NCBI GenBank assembly: GCA_015179025.1
Contig: WHUX01000037.1
Coordinates: forward strand, 186,001-250,000
Length of the DNA: 64,000 nt
Reading direction: 5' to 3'
DNA from: Terfezia claveryi
Lineage: Eukaryota; Ascomycota; Pezizomycetes; Pezizales; Pezizaceae
Under the pieces are notes generated by a model. It searched no databases. It worked only from the letters and a program-made list of their open reading frames with translations, and was not told the DNA's origin. Shown piece after piece: positions 1-12,088 of the stretch; the stretch's first letter is position 1; every line of letters begins with the position of its first letter. The position numbers and the translations under genes were made by a program.

Positions 1-922
1 GCCTATGATGCAGTCTATTCATGGTATCAGCATTAATATTAAGATATTCATTGTATGTAATTGACTTTGTGACCCACCATAACAGAACACATGGTTACAA
101 TTCTTCATCAAACCATATACTTTGATTGCCCGTGGTTCATCTTGGCAAATTGGACAGCCCTCGGCCTCGAGTGGAATAGGAACACCTGGATCTGTAATCA
201 GAGCACCTCAGTTTTTGAGAAGGGATCTGGTTAAGAAATCAGTATAACGAACCTTCAGAGTTGCCCTTGACAAAAACTGTTTTCCTCTGCTTCTTTGCTT
301 CCGTTAATTTCCTTGAGGATTCTCCAATAGGATCAATCTTATTCTGTAACCTCTTCACATCCTTGTTGATTTTAGACTTCTCGGATTTACGTTCCTCAGT
401 ATCTTTTGCCTGTTGACTTTGATGGGCTCGTGCTTGGAGAATCTTGCTTTCCCAATAATCATTTCTCCAGTGACTCAGAGCCTTTTGATGTCGACCTGGT
501 ACCATGTATTCCTTTGGGAGAAGGGGGTCTTTCTCTGGTGCCTCCTCTTGAAGTCTTGTGTCTTCACGTGACTTTAGAACTATTTTGAGCTGTACCTTCT
601 GGAGCCTCACTTTCTCGAGGTCATGACTGTAGCTGCACTCACTCGCACGAGCACAAAACCCGGCGTTGAAATATCGGCAAGGAACCTGCCCAGGAGGTTT
701 GTCCTTTCGTCGTTCTGGGAGCGTTGCTATACTTGATGAGCTGCTTGGTGGCGTGGAGTCCACAGTCGTTTTAAATACGACATCTCTCAAGTGACTGTGA
801 GAGCTTGAAGAGTCCTCATTGTCTCGATTACTGGCAATGGTACTTTGGTGTCCGTGTGTTTGCCTCGTGGGTGTGCCTGAGGCAAGCGGGGCACGTCCCT
901 GCCGGAAACTTTGAGGCATCAT
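1..922 (-). CDS. CCCH and RING zinc-finger protein, probable E3 ubiquitin ligase (partial)
   Basis: Partial gene running off the left edge. Exon 1 is 253-922 and exon 2 is 78-191; the last visible intron starts at 77 and probably ends at 3, so only 1-2 bases of exon 3 are present. Exon 1 encodes a CCCH finger (CRYFNAGFCARASECSYSH, spacing C-x7-C-x5-C-x3-H) followed by a basic, charged helical stretch. Exon 2 encodes the first half of a RING finger: CPIC, then CNHVFC. The other zinc ligands lie outside the window. CCCH plus RING is the makorin-like arrangement, so an RNA-binding ubiquitin ligase is inferred. The start at 922 (tandem ATGATG) is uncertain, because the frame stays open upstream into a TAGTCTGGTTGGCACAAC repeat at 1011. 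Both introns join in phase 1. Confidence 0.75.
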
Positions 923-1010
923 TGATTTGAATGCATATTCGAGCTCGTTTGTAAGTAAGGTTCTTGGAGATACCCACAAGATTATATGTGTTGCAGTTGT
1001 GGTCGTGAAG

Positions 1011-1028
1011 TAGTCTGGTTGGCACAAC
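1011..1028 (+). repeat. Solitary TAGTCTGGTTG transposon-end motif
   Basis: TAGTCTGGTTGGCACAAC, identical to the arm of the 49-bp hairpin at 57,786 over 18 bases. No matching inverted partner was found nearby. It lies just upstream of the chosen start of the CCCH/RING gene. Confidence 0.7.
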
Positions 1029-4000
1029 ATGACGTGACTCCACAGCAACTATGGCTGCAATTAGTAAGGAATTAAAGTACTTAGTGAGAATGCACTCAAA
1101 TGGCGAACTTTAAGCTTGAGTTTAATTCGCACTTTCACGAGTTATTTACGTATCGTTGGAAAAAAGTCAAGTGCTTGATAAGGACAAGGAGATCAACCAA
1201 ACGCCCGTGGATCGGATCTAGCGAAATCCCTCTTAATATTCATGTTCAGTAGAATACATGTGCACATGGCAATAGCTGATTAGGCTAGCCGTGTGATGAG
1301 TGGAACTTAGGCGTAGCGAGACCAAGGTTATAGGCGGAAAGCCTGAGTAATACCTCTTCTCTTTAATGCTCATGTATATCATTGTATCTAATAATATACA
1401 CAAAACGACAATATTTACAAATATTTACATTCAGGGTAACTGAAGGAGTGCTGTGGTTGGCACGGCAACCTCATGGCCTCGGGTATCGGTACCCAACCTC
1501 CTCATGGTTCCCATTTTGCCAAAGTATGTCTTGAGAGGCCACCCGTCGAAAGTAACAGATCTAAATTTTCTCAAGGTCTGTGACGCCTCGAGTGAACAGC
1601 AATCCGCGGTGGAACTAGGTACATGGCCGTCCGTAATCAAATCTAAAAGACGTCACTAACGCTGGGAGCTATTGGGTAGGGACAACATATAGGCTCTGAA
1701 TTCAGATCCTCCTCCTTCAATGCCTAAACCCCGCTTACCTTATTCATAGTGCCACTGCACATGGCCAAAGAGAGGAGCAGATGGAACCATAATGGCGACA
1801 ATGCTCCAAGATGCACGTGAACCCGGGCCCAGATTACAGTGACCCTCTATCACTAATAGAGCCTTGGAAACAAGGAAAAGGGCAAGTGGCGGTACCAAGA
1901 AGGCCAACTGACTCTTCTTCTGGTGGGATATCAGAGATTGGAGTGGTAGCCCGTAGTTGCAAGTAATAATTCCAAGCAGGAAAACAGACAGCCACTCTTG
2001 CATTTGCCACACCTTTCAAGCTATATCCATAAGGTTAAATCTACCAGGAGTGCTTTCCCTCATTCTACGGGCTATGTAGAAGAATACACAGCGCCAATTG
2101 GTGAGACCCAGAATCTCGAGCAGTCAGAGATACTCTCCATGTGCGGCGCAGGAACCTCAACCTGCTAGCCAATTAGGCCCAAGATGTAGAACGAACCACA
2201 CGGTATATAGAAATCCACCCGCAGAGAGGAATCCTACAGTCAGTAAAGATTAAGCTCTTTTCACCATAATAATGTATCTAGTCTGGCATCTGCATCGAGA
2301 GGGTCGCCCTAGGTTTCCTATAAGATCGCTAACTTGAAGGACGCAGAGATCAACACTCCTTCGCAAGGTTATGGATTATCCCTTTTCCATGCTGTGCAGT
2401 TACCTGGCATAGCCTAACTGTTCCAGTTCTTGAGACTACGGGCATCGTATCCGAAATTCCTTCCTATTTTGGTTTTCTTTGCTGCGGGAAGAAGTGTTGA
2501 TGACTTTGGTATTTAATGGTATTTAATAGAATGATTGTTGCAAAATTCCACGGTTTGGTTCTATACACATCTTTGAAACAGAGGATATATGAAACACCTG
2601 CACTAGTAGAGGAGGTGGTTAAGGCCCCGTGCGTGTGTGTTTCGCTCCAGCAGCTCCTGGGCCGCTCCATAACCCGCCATACAGCCTTGTAAATGTCTGG
2701 CTTCTGCGCTGACCGCAATCCGATGCATGAGTATCTACCAGGAAAAGATTAATAAAAACGACTCACATTCAAAATCAAAGACATTTACTGATCACTCTCT
2801 ATGACCATTTTAGGTTACCCAGAAATACAGGACTGAAAGATATGACAAAAAGTACAATTAATACAAAACAAATGAGTTGTTGACTTGTTTAGAGGCAGGT
2901 TCAGCTAACTACTTCCTAAGGCGGTTAGGCCGCGAGTTGCTATGGCTGAGCTTGTATAGAAGCACTGATGTTTGTATTGCAAATATACGTGCCTACCAGA
3001 CTACAAATATACATACGTTAATTCATTGGTGCTCGAGCTGTTATATGGACGCCAGAATTGTATAGGTATTTACTGTATGTAAATTGCACCCCTATTCAAC
3101 TTTACTTGATGTGAGGAGCTCTTGGTAGTTACAGTAATTGATCCTAGGGTAGATTATGGTTACCAAGTCGTCGAAAGCGAAAACCCCAAGTGCAAGGCTG
3201 TATGTACTGGTTATCAATAATAGTTGTACAGTACATTCCCACAAAAACGCCTTACTATAGGGCCGCTTGGCGGGATCTCGTTCCGAGCATCGAGCGTATC
3301 AACATTGCAGATGTGCCATGGAGATGTTGCGCGGGAATGAGATTAGCTACCCAAGCATGAGATGTCCAGCCATTTCTTCGAGCTTGTAACCACACTGCGA
3401 TCTGTAGCTGTGCTGGGCCAACTAAACGTTGCACACTTGTCAAGTCGTGATATCTATTCCCTATGTTTATCATTGGATCAGGGTCACGATATGTGAGTTG
3501 CCGCTCTAATTTTAGTCACAACCTCAGCATCCGAGTGTAAACTAACCCCTTTTAGGCCAAACCGACCTGGGTGGCATTCTGGATGTCAGCTTCGAACGGG
3601 CGGCACGGTGGGGCTGGAATGCGAGTAGTAGAACGTTCTGCTATGCCAAAGCCTGATAGCGAACCAGAAGACCGCCCACACTACGGCAGGTAGGTACAGT
3701 ACATCTCAAACCTACATTTACTTATTCGTTCCCATGCAGGAACAAGTCAGGTGTAGAGACAGAACTATAGTGTAGCTTCCATCACATAGCCCTAGGAATA
3801 TAGAATATTAAATATAATTGCTCTTGAAAATTATAGCTAGTTAGTTGACAAGCCATGAAATCAACCCATCTGGATTGTCTTACCCGGTGGCGGAAAGTGG
3901 GGAATCTTCAAAGTTTGTCCCCGTCCCCATACAGGAAGGCCGCGAAGAGTTATCCTGTTTTTTCTTCCTTTTTTTGGTCAGAATATTTTGAAGCGGTAGT

Positions 4001-4999
4001 CTGATTATTTGAGGTGAAACAATTTTATTCACAGTACGGTACAAGATCGAGGGGTTCTCTGTTAAACGAAGATCTAGATCTGGCTGGATTTTGAACATGC
4101 TTCGAACATGGCTTGCGGTACACTTTATGCCTCGATGAGTTTCGTAATTGTTGTCTTGCATACAGTACCTACCGGTAAAGTTCTAAAAGTTTGTTGAGAG
4201 TGCTGAAGTAACAATTGTAATCATTACAGTACCATTTATAATCTACCAGTACCAAAGTTCCGAAATTGGTCATTCCAGATTCTCGCCTTGAGATAAACTT
4301 TGAGAGAGAGAATGAAAAGAGGAATTGTGTTGGTTCGAATCTAGGCAGTTATTTTGTGGCTCAAATATACCAAAAAATGGTCTCACCTGTGCTTTCAAGA
4401 AGGGGGGTGGAGGGGAAGGGAGGGGAGGGGGGAATACCTGCAGCCATATCGGCGGCATAGAAAGAAGGGGACACAGAACAGGTATATTGAAGAAGATTGG
4501 TTTCCTTTCTTTCAACGAGTGTCGCATTCCTCTGTAACCGGGAGCGCCAACTGCTTGTCCCGTATATCGTCGGCTCGGTGCAGCCTTGTGGGGCCCAGTG
4601 TCCTACCCTGTAACCCAGGGTTACCTAGGTATTCCCCCGCCTTTTTACCATGCCCCCCCCCCCCCTCCCCCTATGGACATATCCAGAAACCTGTCTTTTG
4701 CGTCACGGCACTCTGTACGGTGGCAGCCCCATGGGATGGTTGACTCCAAATTCTGAGATGTCCCTAACCATAGATAGATAGATATATAGAGCGGCCCTAC
4801 AGTACTTTGCATACCCAGCTCATGCCCAGTTTTGCTCCGGCCCCGCTGTAGACGAAAATCGCTCAGGGAACACCTGTTGTTCGTTATAATATCTCCCACA
4901 TCTTGTAAGTAAACAGGACACAAACGCTCAGGGTGCACCGTCGCGATATTCCATCCTGACCAGCTGCTCCCGACAGAATGCCCCACTGTTGGAATATGC

Positions 5000-6322
5000 T
5001 TACGTATATTGCTATTGTCCTTTGTTTCTGCACGCCTTTTTGGTTCACAGCTATTCTTTGTCTGCCGTCGCTACTGTCTGCTATCGCTGTCTGCTATTTT
5101 CTGTCTGCTGTCTACTGTCTACTATTCTTTCGCAGTCTCTTGCTCAGTGGTTTTATTTAAACCACTCAAAAGTCCTGTCTATAGCGATCAATATAAGAGA
5201 AAAACATGCAATACAATCTTCCGCTGCGCTCATTCTCCCTGTAGATTTACAACACCCACGGGCAGCACCTTCCCACCTTCCCACCTTCCCACCTTTCCAC
5301 CTTCCCACCTTCCGGCCCTTCTAGACCTCGTCGTGGTTGCACATCGCCACGGCGCATCCGCACATCGTCCTGCGTTTCCTGCCGATCCCTTCCTCTGTGC
5401 CTCCCGGGAGTGCACCATCGTACTGTACCTAATTGTCTCACTCACTGGCCTGCAAGCCAGACTATGGCCTGCCCTCCTCCAATCTTATTTGTCTGCTGGT
5501 GCTTGAAGCGGCATTATGTTTTCGCAGCATCAAACCTTCTTCCCTCAAGCTTTGATTTGCTACCGTCCAAACCTCGCTCACTTGCAGCCTTCTTAGTAAC
5601 GAGCTGTCAGTCTACCGGCCCAGAAAGAGAGTGTGATCAATCCGCACCTCCCTCTCTCTCTACACACAGCTTCACACTTTCACATCTCTCTCCCATCCCT
5701 TCCTCCCTTCCTTCCTTCCTCCCTTCCTTCCTTCCTCCCTTCCTTCCTTCCTCCCTTCCTTCTTTTCTACTCTTACTACCTCTACACTGAAAAACTTATC
5801 ACTGCACTTACGATTCACCTCCATCTACCTCTGTCCTACCTCTCTACCAATCTCTCTTCCTTCATCTATACCACTCAGCCACCGCTCAATCTTCTCCCCG
5901 CCTTCTCCAGCATCCACCCGACGTTTGCTTTGCTTTCACTTCAATACTGCTCAGAAACAACATTCCCTTTCTCTGCCTTTTGCACTACCCCCCCCTCCCC
6001 CACCCCCCTCCAAAGGCCTGCATACGTCCCTGGCCTTTCCCGCGACATTATCATATCGCTGCCTCATTTAAGTACCATCTGCATACGCACCTGCCAGGCT
6101 ATTTGCCAGCAGCGCACACTGTGTTCCAAACGACCCCCCCCCGCTCGAAAAAGTAAACAAGGGGAATCCACCAACGGGAAAACGAAACCTGTACTCGCAT
6201 TTTTCTTTGCCGCTGGAGCTGGAACGATCCACCGTCCTCGATTTAGTTAGACGTGGGACGGTTTCTTCTCCTGCACGGAAAGGGTTTATTTTCTCGCTGT
6301 CAGTACCATAAAGCCTACGAAA
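5000..6322 (+). promoter_or_regulatory. Pyrimidine-rich promoter/leader with simple repeats
   Basis: Strongly C+T-rich on the plus strand, with a run of CTTCCCAC-type repeats at about 5268-5312 and a CCTTCCTTCCTC-type run at about 5695-5765. Long CT-rich leaders are common upstream of fungal genes, and the only following ORF on this strand is at 6323. Whether it is promoter, 5' UTR or a UTR intron cannot be decided here. Frames open through it encode only Pro/Ser/Leu/Phe repeats and are not credible proteins. Confidence 0.45.
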
Positions 6323-7144
6323 ATGGGTTTACCTGTTTATAAATCTACCTCGACCCCCCCAGACGATACATCAAATCCTACTCCTCCCCCAACTTCTCAA
6401 GCCCCCGTATCTCGCAGTGTTACCCGCAACTCAAGACCAAATTCCCGTGCACGAACACGTCAACGATTACGGCATCGTCGACGCGCAACCATATCTTCCA
6501 CCCGAACAAACCCTCTTTTGATTCCTTCCGAGTTCTTGTCAAGTTCCTATAACACCAGTTCCCGAGCGGCCATTCCATCGGAGACACCATCGAAGGGTCA
6601 AAGGCTTGTTCTAGTACTCACTCCGGACGCCACCTCGAACAGACCAAAAGGTTCATACAGAATGTCTATCACAACCTATTCAAGCAAGATGAGCTTCAGT
6701 ATTCCACACGCCATATTACTTGACCTCTCTACGCCATCCCGACCGAATACCTCATACAACTCTTTTACCGCTGACAGTCTCGATGATGTTCCAGTGGAAG
6801 ATCCAGGGTTCGGGTCAGACAATGAATCAACGACCAGCGAAGATAGTATTCTGTCAGATCCGGAATGGATCTCCACTAATAGGGAACTAGCAATGGAGTT
6901 ACTCCTCGGGTCATCCGACGATGAGTTCCTTGGTTCCCTTTTGGGGGCAGAATCTTACAATGAGTTGTCTGGGAGAACTGACAGTCGGGACGACCCCATG
7001 GTTCTCTACGAGGACGACGATATGGACCTAGATATGGGGGAAGCCGATGACGAAGATGAAGAGAAACTAGAGTCTGAACAGCAAGAGAGCGACACTGGAT
7101 CCACCTATGTCCTGCGAGATGTGGATGAGGACTACGACTTATAA
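6323..7144 (+). CDS. Intronless acidic, disordered protein of unknown function
   Basis: Single open frame of 273 residues; no family recognised. The N-terminal ~90 residues are rich in Ser, Thr, Pro and Arg, including a basic patch (RARTRQRLRHRRR) around residues 42-55 that could be a nuclear localisation signal. The C-terminal half is Ser/Asp/Glu-rich, and the last ~50 residues are strongly acidic (runs such as EDDDMDLDMGEADDEDEEK). No signal peptide or membrane segment is visible. A basic-then-acidic disordered layout is typical of chromatin- or transcription-associated proteins, but that is only analogy. The ATG context (gaaaATGg) is good. A long CT-rich leader precedes it. Coding status rests on frame length and this biased composition. 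Confidence 0.55.
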   Translation: MGLPVYKSTSTPPDDTSNPTPPPTSQAPVSRSVTRNSRPNSRARTRQRLRHRRRATISSTRTNPLLIPSEFLSSSYNTSSRAAIPSETPSKGQRLVLVLTPDATSNRPKGSYRMSITTYSSKMSFSIPHAILLDLSTPSRPNTSYNSFTADSLDDVPVEDPGFGSDNESTTSEDSILSDPEWISTNRELAMELLLGSSDDEFLGSLLGAESYNELSGRTDSRDDPMVLYEDDDMDLDMGEADDEDEEKLESEQQESDTGSTYVLRDVDEDYDL

Positions 7145-8739
7145 CCATCCGAATACGAAAAGCACCGAGTGTCAACTGTTGCAGATATTTCTTCTCTACA
7201 ATACCCTACTACGTTCAACTACTTATCATATTCTTCAACTACTTACACTCCGCGCAATAGTACATCACAAGTCGTCGTTTCTGAGAATGCCCAAGACCAT
7301 ATAAGGCAACATAAGGTGGGGATTCGTTCTCTCCGAACACACGAGAGCCGAGAGATTCATTTTTTGCTCTTCTCCAGTTAGGCATCACGCATGACTCCTT
7401 CCGTCTCGCATGAGCCATTTGGCCGCCCTCCAAGGATAGCTGGTGTGTGAGTCTGACTTACCCTTCTAGCCTCGCATTTTTTTGCGATTTGAGGAGGGAA
7501 CCGGGAAAGTTGTAATCTTTTGAGAGGCTGTGTGAAGGTGTGTTACACTAACCTTTAGTTCCTGTGATTTGCCGTTCACTGGCCTACCACTAGAGCTGGG
7601 TTATAAGTCACTTCTCCATGGCGGTCACTACCTTTTTTTCTACTGCTTTAATTATCTGTATACCAACAATCCGCTGGCTGTCGGGTGCGATTCCACTTAT
7701 CACCGCATCAATATTATACCACCAATCTACCGATGCTCCGCTACAATCTCGCATCGTCTGCGTCACTTCTCCAGCCTGCATTACATCGGTTTCACGGCAA
7801 TGCCTCTTTTCACAATTCGGAGTTCGATTATAACGGCAATATACGGGCGGTCGGCATCATTCTACACATTTCTTCTTGGGGTTCGGACTTTCGGTTTTTC
7901 AAGTACTACGTCGCATCTCAACATGTTAACCTGGTTTTCTTATTTTAGGTGTCTTGCACTGGAACTGTGCTTCTTTCACTAAAATTTTGCGGCGAGGTTG
8001 CTCACTAAGTATGACTCATGACCGAGGCGTTATTATAATTATTTGCTTTATTATATTAGGGATTTGTTTTCTCTTTAATTCTCTTTGTTTTATTACATCT
8101 GTATTCCTGAGTATATGGGGAGAAGCGACTGGGGCAGGCGGGAAACAGCAGGATAATTAGACTGATAGAATTGAAGGATTGGACCATTTGGATTAGGTGG
8201 TAAGAGGTTGATCCGACTTTTGTATCAAGAACCAATCTCATGGGGATTGACTTTGCATACTAGGTTGGAATGTGGAATACAGGCGTTTCTTTTTCCCTTG
8301 GTGTACAATTATAACTACCGGGAAAACTGGTGAATAATAAGACTCCATGTCTGTATCTTTGCTCTTTCCTTTTTGTGGTAGGGGTGTTACTAGTTGTGGG
8401 CAGATAGCGTCGGATTTTGAGGGTATGATTCAGATACAGACAAGGAGTCTTATTCCTGGTATGCTATCTTAACATACAGACAGTTGACGAACTGGTGTTG
8501 ACAATATTATCACAATGATATTCCTACATATGATATCACATTCCTGAGTGCATGCACCTTTGAAATTGAGTGATTTGATACGTTCAAGTTTCGGACTACA
8601 CATGGTGATCGACTGCATGTTGATCTTAGCACGAAAGTAGCTTAGAGCAGTCGCCATTAGAATACTCCGTAGAGTAATTCTAATGCAAAATAAACATGCC
8701 AAGGTTCAATACATGACATACATAAATATCATAAAAGGT
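7145..8739. other. Intergenic, no gene seen
   Basis: About 1.6 kb between the acidic ORF and the SSADH gene, which point toward each other, so it should hold the two 3' ends. The short frames present are T-rich and unlike proteins. Confidence 0.6.
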
Positions 8740-10476
8740 TCAGGCCTTTATTCCACCAAACGTTATCGTTTTTATATTTGTATATTCATCAATCCCATAC
8801 TTTGAGCCCTCACGCCCGAAGCCCGATTGTTTCACGCCTCCAAATCTATGCCTCATTAGTAAAAGCGGCATATATCTTTGCAAGTGGGGGCTGGTAGTTA
8901 TAGGGTAACTTACGGCGCGGCCGGGTCAGAAACCAGCCCTGTGTTAATCCCCACCATGCCCACCTCCAACGCCTCCGCCACCCGCCAAATCCTATCGATG
9001 TCTTTGCTATAGAAGTACCCCGCTAGTCCAACCTCACTCTGGTTCGCCAACTCCACGACTTCGGCTTCAGTGTTAAATTCAAATAATCCAGCAATTGGAC
9101 CGAATGTCTCTTCCTGGTGGAGTTTCATATCCTTCTTCATTCTTGTAATGACGGTCATTCCGTAGAAGTTTGGACCTAGGCCATCGATGCAGTGCCCCCC
9201 AATGATGACGTTTGCTCCTTTGGCTCTAGCATCTTCTACGTGGTCGTGGACCTTGCTGACAGCCTTTTTGTGGATCAAGGGGCCATGTGTGGTTCCTTCA
9301 AGAAATCCTCCATTCACTTTGAAATTACTGACTTTTTGGGCGAATTTATCGGCAAAGGCCTGGTAGATGCCTTTTTGGATATAGATTCTATTTGCACAAA
9401 CGCAAGTTTGACCTGAAGAGCGGAACTTGGCTGCGATGGCTCCATCTACGGCTTTGTCTACGTCTGAATCGTCGAAAACAATGAATGGGGCGTTTCCGCC
9501 GAGCTCGAAACTGAGCTTTTTAAGTGTCCCGGAGCATTGCTGCATCAGCAGCTTTCCAACTGGGGTGGACCCCGTGAAGGAGATTTTTTTAATCGTGGGG
9601 TTCTCGCAGAGCTCTTTTCCGACTTCAGGGGTGTTGTCGAGAGAGGTGACGATGTTGAAAACACCGTCTGGGATTCCTGCTCTCTTGCCTAGCTCTGCGA
9701 GGGCAAGGGATGTGAATGGGGTTTCCCCAGGGGCCTTTAGTACGACGGTACATCCCGCGGCTAGAGCTGGCCCGACTTTTCGGGTGACCATTGCTGCGGG
9801 GAAGTTCCATGGGGTTATAAGCCCACAGACACCCACCGGCTGCCGTATAGTGATGATACGGTTTCCGGCAGTGTAGCTGGGGATATGGTCTCCGTATGTT
9901 CGGGGAGCTTCTTCAGAGAACCATTCGAAGAAGTTGGCGGCGTAGGTTACCTCGCCTATAGCGTCTGCTAGGGGTTTTCCATTTTCCCAAGTGATCAGGG
10001 TAGCTAGGTCTGAGGCGTTCTCAACCATGAGCTCGTACCATCGCCGGAGGAGGCGGGAGCGTTCTCGGGCAGTTGTGGTCTTGAAGGATTTGAAAGCTGT
10101 ATGGGCATGTTGAATGGCTAACACGACGTCCTCCCGGGCCATTTCCGGGCAAGACCCGATTTTCTCGTTGGAGGCAGGGTCTGCGAGGTGAAGTGGGCAT
10201 TGTGGCCTCAGTAACTAACAATGTCCATAGAAGAAATCCGATTCAGGATGCTATAGCATCTCTCCTGAGGCAGTAACATAGAAGGCCGGCTTTGGCTTAC
10301 CATGAACATCAAAAGTCTTTCCAGACTTTGCGTCCACCCATTTCCCATTAACGAAAGCTTCCTCTCGGAGGAGGGACTTGTCTTTCAGCTATGTACAGTT
10401 TGAGTTAGCACTCCGTGCGTGAGCAAGGCCCTGGACTGTAACCTACTGGGGGAACGAAGTGCGTAGACGAAGACAT
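8740..10476 (-). CDS. Succinate-semialdehyde dehydrogenase (NAD(P)+)
   Basis: Oxidises succinate semialdehyde to succinate, the last step of the GABA shunt; class I SSADH of the aldehyde dehydrogenase superfamily, like bacterial GabD and yeast Uga2. Four exons: 10447-10476, 10301-10388, 8914-10180 and 8740-8845, giving 496 residues. Introns of 58, 120 and 68 bp have GT-AG ends. Family marks: PWNFP near residue 165, general-base Glu in FELGGNAPF near 255, and nucleophile in GQTCVCANR (Cys near 289, with Cys 291 two residues on, the CxC pair of SSADH redox loops). The C terminus ends [14 protein letters not shown]...[11 protein letters not shown]. The start [10 protein letters not shown] is short and has no clear mitochondrial presequence, so a cytosolic enzyme is likely; location is inference. 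Confidence 0.93.
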
Positions 10477-11103
10477 TGTACTACGAAGTCGAATGAAATG
10501 TTGAGGGACAAACGGACGATGTGACAAGTGATATGCTCGGGACGAGAGACACCATAATCTCTGCATGCTGTTGTTTATCCTGCTGATTTATCCAAGAACG
10601 AATTGCTCTTCTGAAGCACTGGTGCTCGTAGTGCTGTGTTACCTGAAACGCCAAGACTTCGGAATATCGCGGGATTTTGGAGTACTTTATGGATGCTCAC
10701 GGAAATGAAAAGAAGTCAAATGAATCAAGCAAATGAATCAAACATCATAAAGCACAGCAATCTTTGGCGGTGTGACGTCATGGATGATGGACAATTGCTT
10801 ATCGATCGCACAAGTCAAGTTTGGCTTGGCGTTTCACAACATTTGTTTTCCCTAGTCATTCAGTTAAGCCTCCGTCAATTATCATGCACTAATAATAATA
10901 ATAAGTACACCAAAATTTTCTAGGTATGCATGCAAACACCATTCAGTGCGGTTACCCTGTATCCCTTTCCTCTCCTTGCTTCCGACACAAAAAAACAAAT
11001 ACACTAACCAACGAACAAACCGATGCCAGTGATGATGAATACGAATGATTTTCAGATGCAACAAAGGGAAACATTACAACTCCAACTGCTAATCAAACAT
11101 CTT
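10477..11103. other. Intergenic, promoter side of SSADH gene
   Basis: 627 bp between two minus-strand genes. It should hold the SSADH promoter and the 3' end of the upstream gene. No motif could be assigned. Confidence 0.5.
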
Positions 11104-12088
11104 CTATCGGAAAACAATGTTTTCCCTGGTCCTCCGCTCCTTCCGATCTTCATGCCAGCTGCTAGATGACTCTGCTCGGTATTCCTTTCGTCGAGCCTTG
11201 TCTGCGGCGGCGGCAGCTTCTTCGGCACGAGAGAGCCTGTGGCTAGAGTGTCTGGGGTCCTCAACATAGTGATGGATGATCTGTGGTGATGATCCGCTGA
11301 ATGGGCGCTCTGTTGGAGCGGTAAGGATACGGACGTGCTTCTCCACGTGCTTCTCCGTGTGCTTGTGGTGAGAATGAGAGTGATGACGGCGAGCTAATAC
11401 CAAATATTAATGTCTGACCTTCATGTAACATGATTTTGAATAGCAACGTACCTCGAATAGACTCCGTCATCTCTACCAAATGTTCAATCTCTGACCTCGG
11501 GAGCGCCCTCAGCACAATAATAGTGCCATTTCCCTCTTCGAAGGGTAGACCGGCCTGTTGAACGGCTTCTTTATTCACCAACTTCCTTGGAAAGCGGGTA
11601 GTGCCTCGTCGCACACTGCTCGCTTCTTGTATGTCGATCTCTTGTTGATAGGATGCGAATGACCTACGGGCGTGGGATCGTGGAATAGATGCAGGTGATT
11701 GTGCCGAGACCGATGGTCGTCGACGTCGCTCACCACCACCTTGAGGTCCGTAAGATGATGTGGCAGGCTCAACGACAAGCGCTCCATTGTGATACCGAGT
11801 TAGGACATGTCCAGGCTCAATCCCTGGATTGGAATTGGATACTCGTCGATGGCGGTGGCTGTGGGGAGATGGTGGATGAAGAGAACTCGCAGATGCACTC
11901 GGCGTTCCAGAAAACGGTGTGTTGATATGAAGAAGGTGCTCATCAGTATATGAAGAGCCACAAGAATCGCAAGTTTCCTCGAACCTGGACCTGTTTGGGG
12001 AGTGTGAATGTGAGTGTGAATGTGAAGCCCTAATTGGCATTGACCCAGTTGAGGCACGATAAGGGTTTGGAGTGGTATAGAAGGTCAT
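11104..12088 (-). CDS. His/Ser-rich protein of unknown function
   Basis: Two exons, 11452-12088 and 11104-11393, separated by a 58-bp GT-AG intron, encode 308 residues. No named family recognised. The N terminus is low-complexity with His-Ser repeats (HSHSHSHSPNRSR) and a CDSCGSSYTDEH segment. The middle (about residues 165-215) looks folded: FPRKLVNKEAVQQAGLPFEE, then GNGTIIVLRALPRSEIEHL. The second exon is again His-rich (RRHHSHSHHKHTEKHVEKH) and then has an Ala/Glu/Arg-rich helical tail. The intron falls inside an Arg-rich stretch with matching phase 1. Metal binding by the His repeats is possible but unproven. Confidence 0.75.

Larger units (their letters stand above)
923..6322. other. 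Gene-poor region
   Basis: No coding region is supported in these 5.4 kb; the reading frames are short, overlap on both strands and lack recognisable protein character. It holds one solitary transposon-end motif (1011-1028), a G-rich tract near 4397-4432, a C run near 4651-4664 and, from about 5,000 on, the pyrimidine-rich leader described separately. Confidence 0.6.

Noticed and set aside
5009..6250. Overlapping plus-strand ORFs of 111-205 residues
   Set aside because: They translate CT-rich simple repeats into Pro/Ser/Leu/Phe strings in several frames at once; better explained as a leader/promoter.
9427..9876. 149-residue ORF on the plus strand
   Set aside because: Antisense of the SSADH catalytic exon, no independent features.
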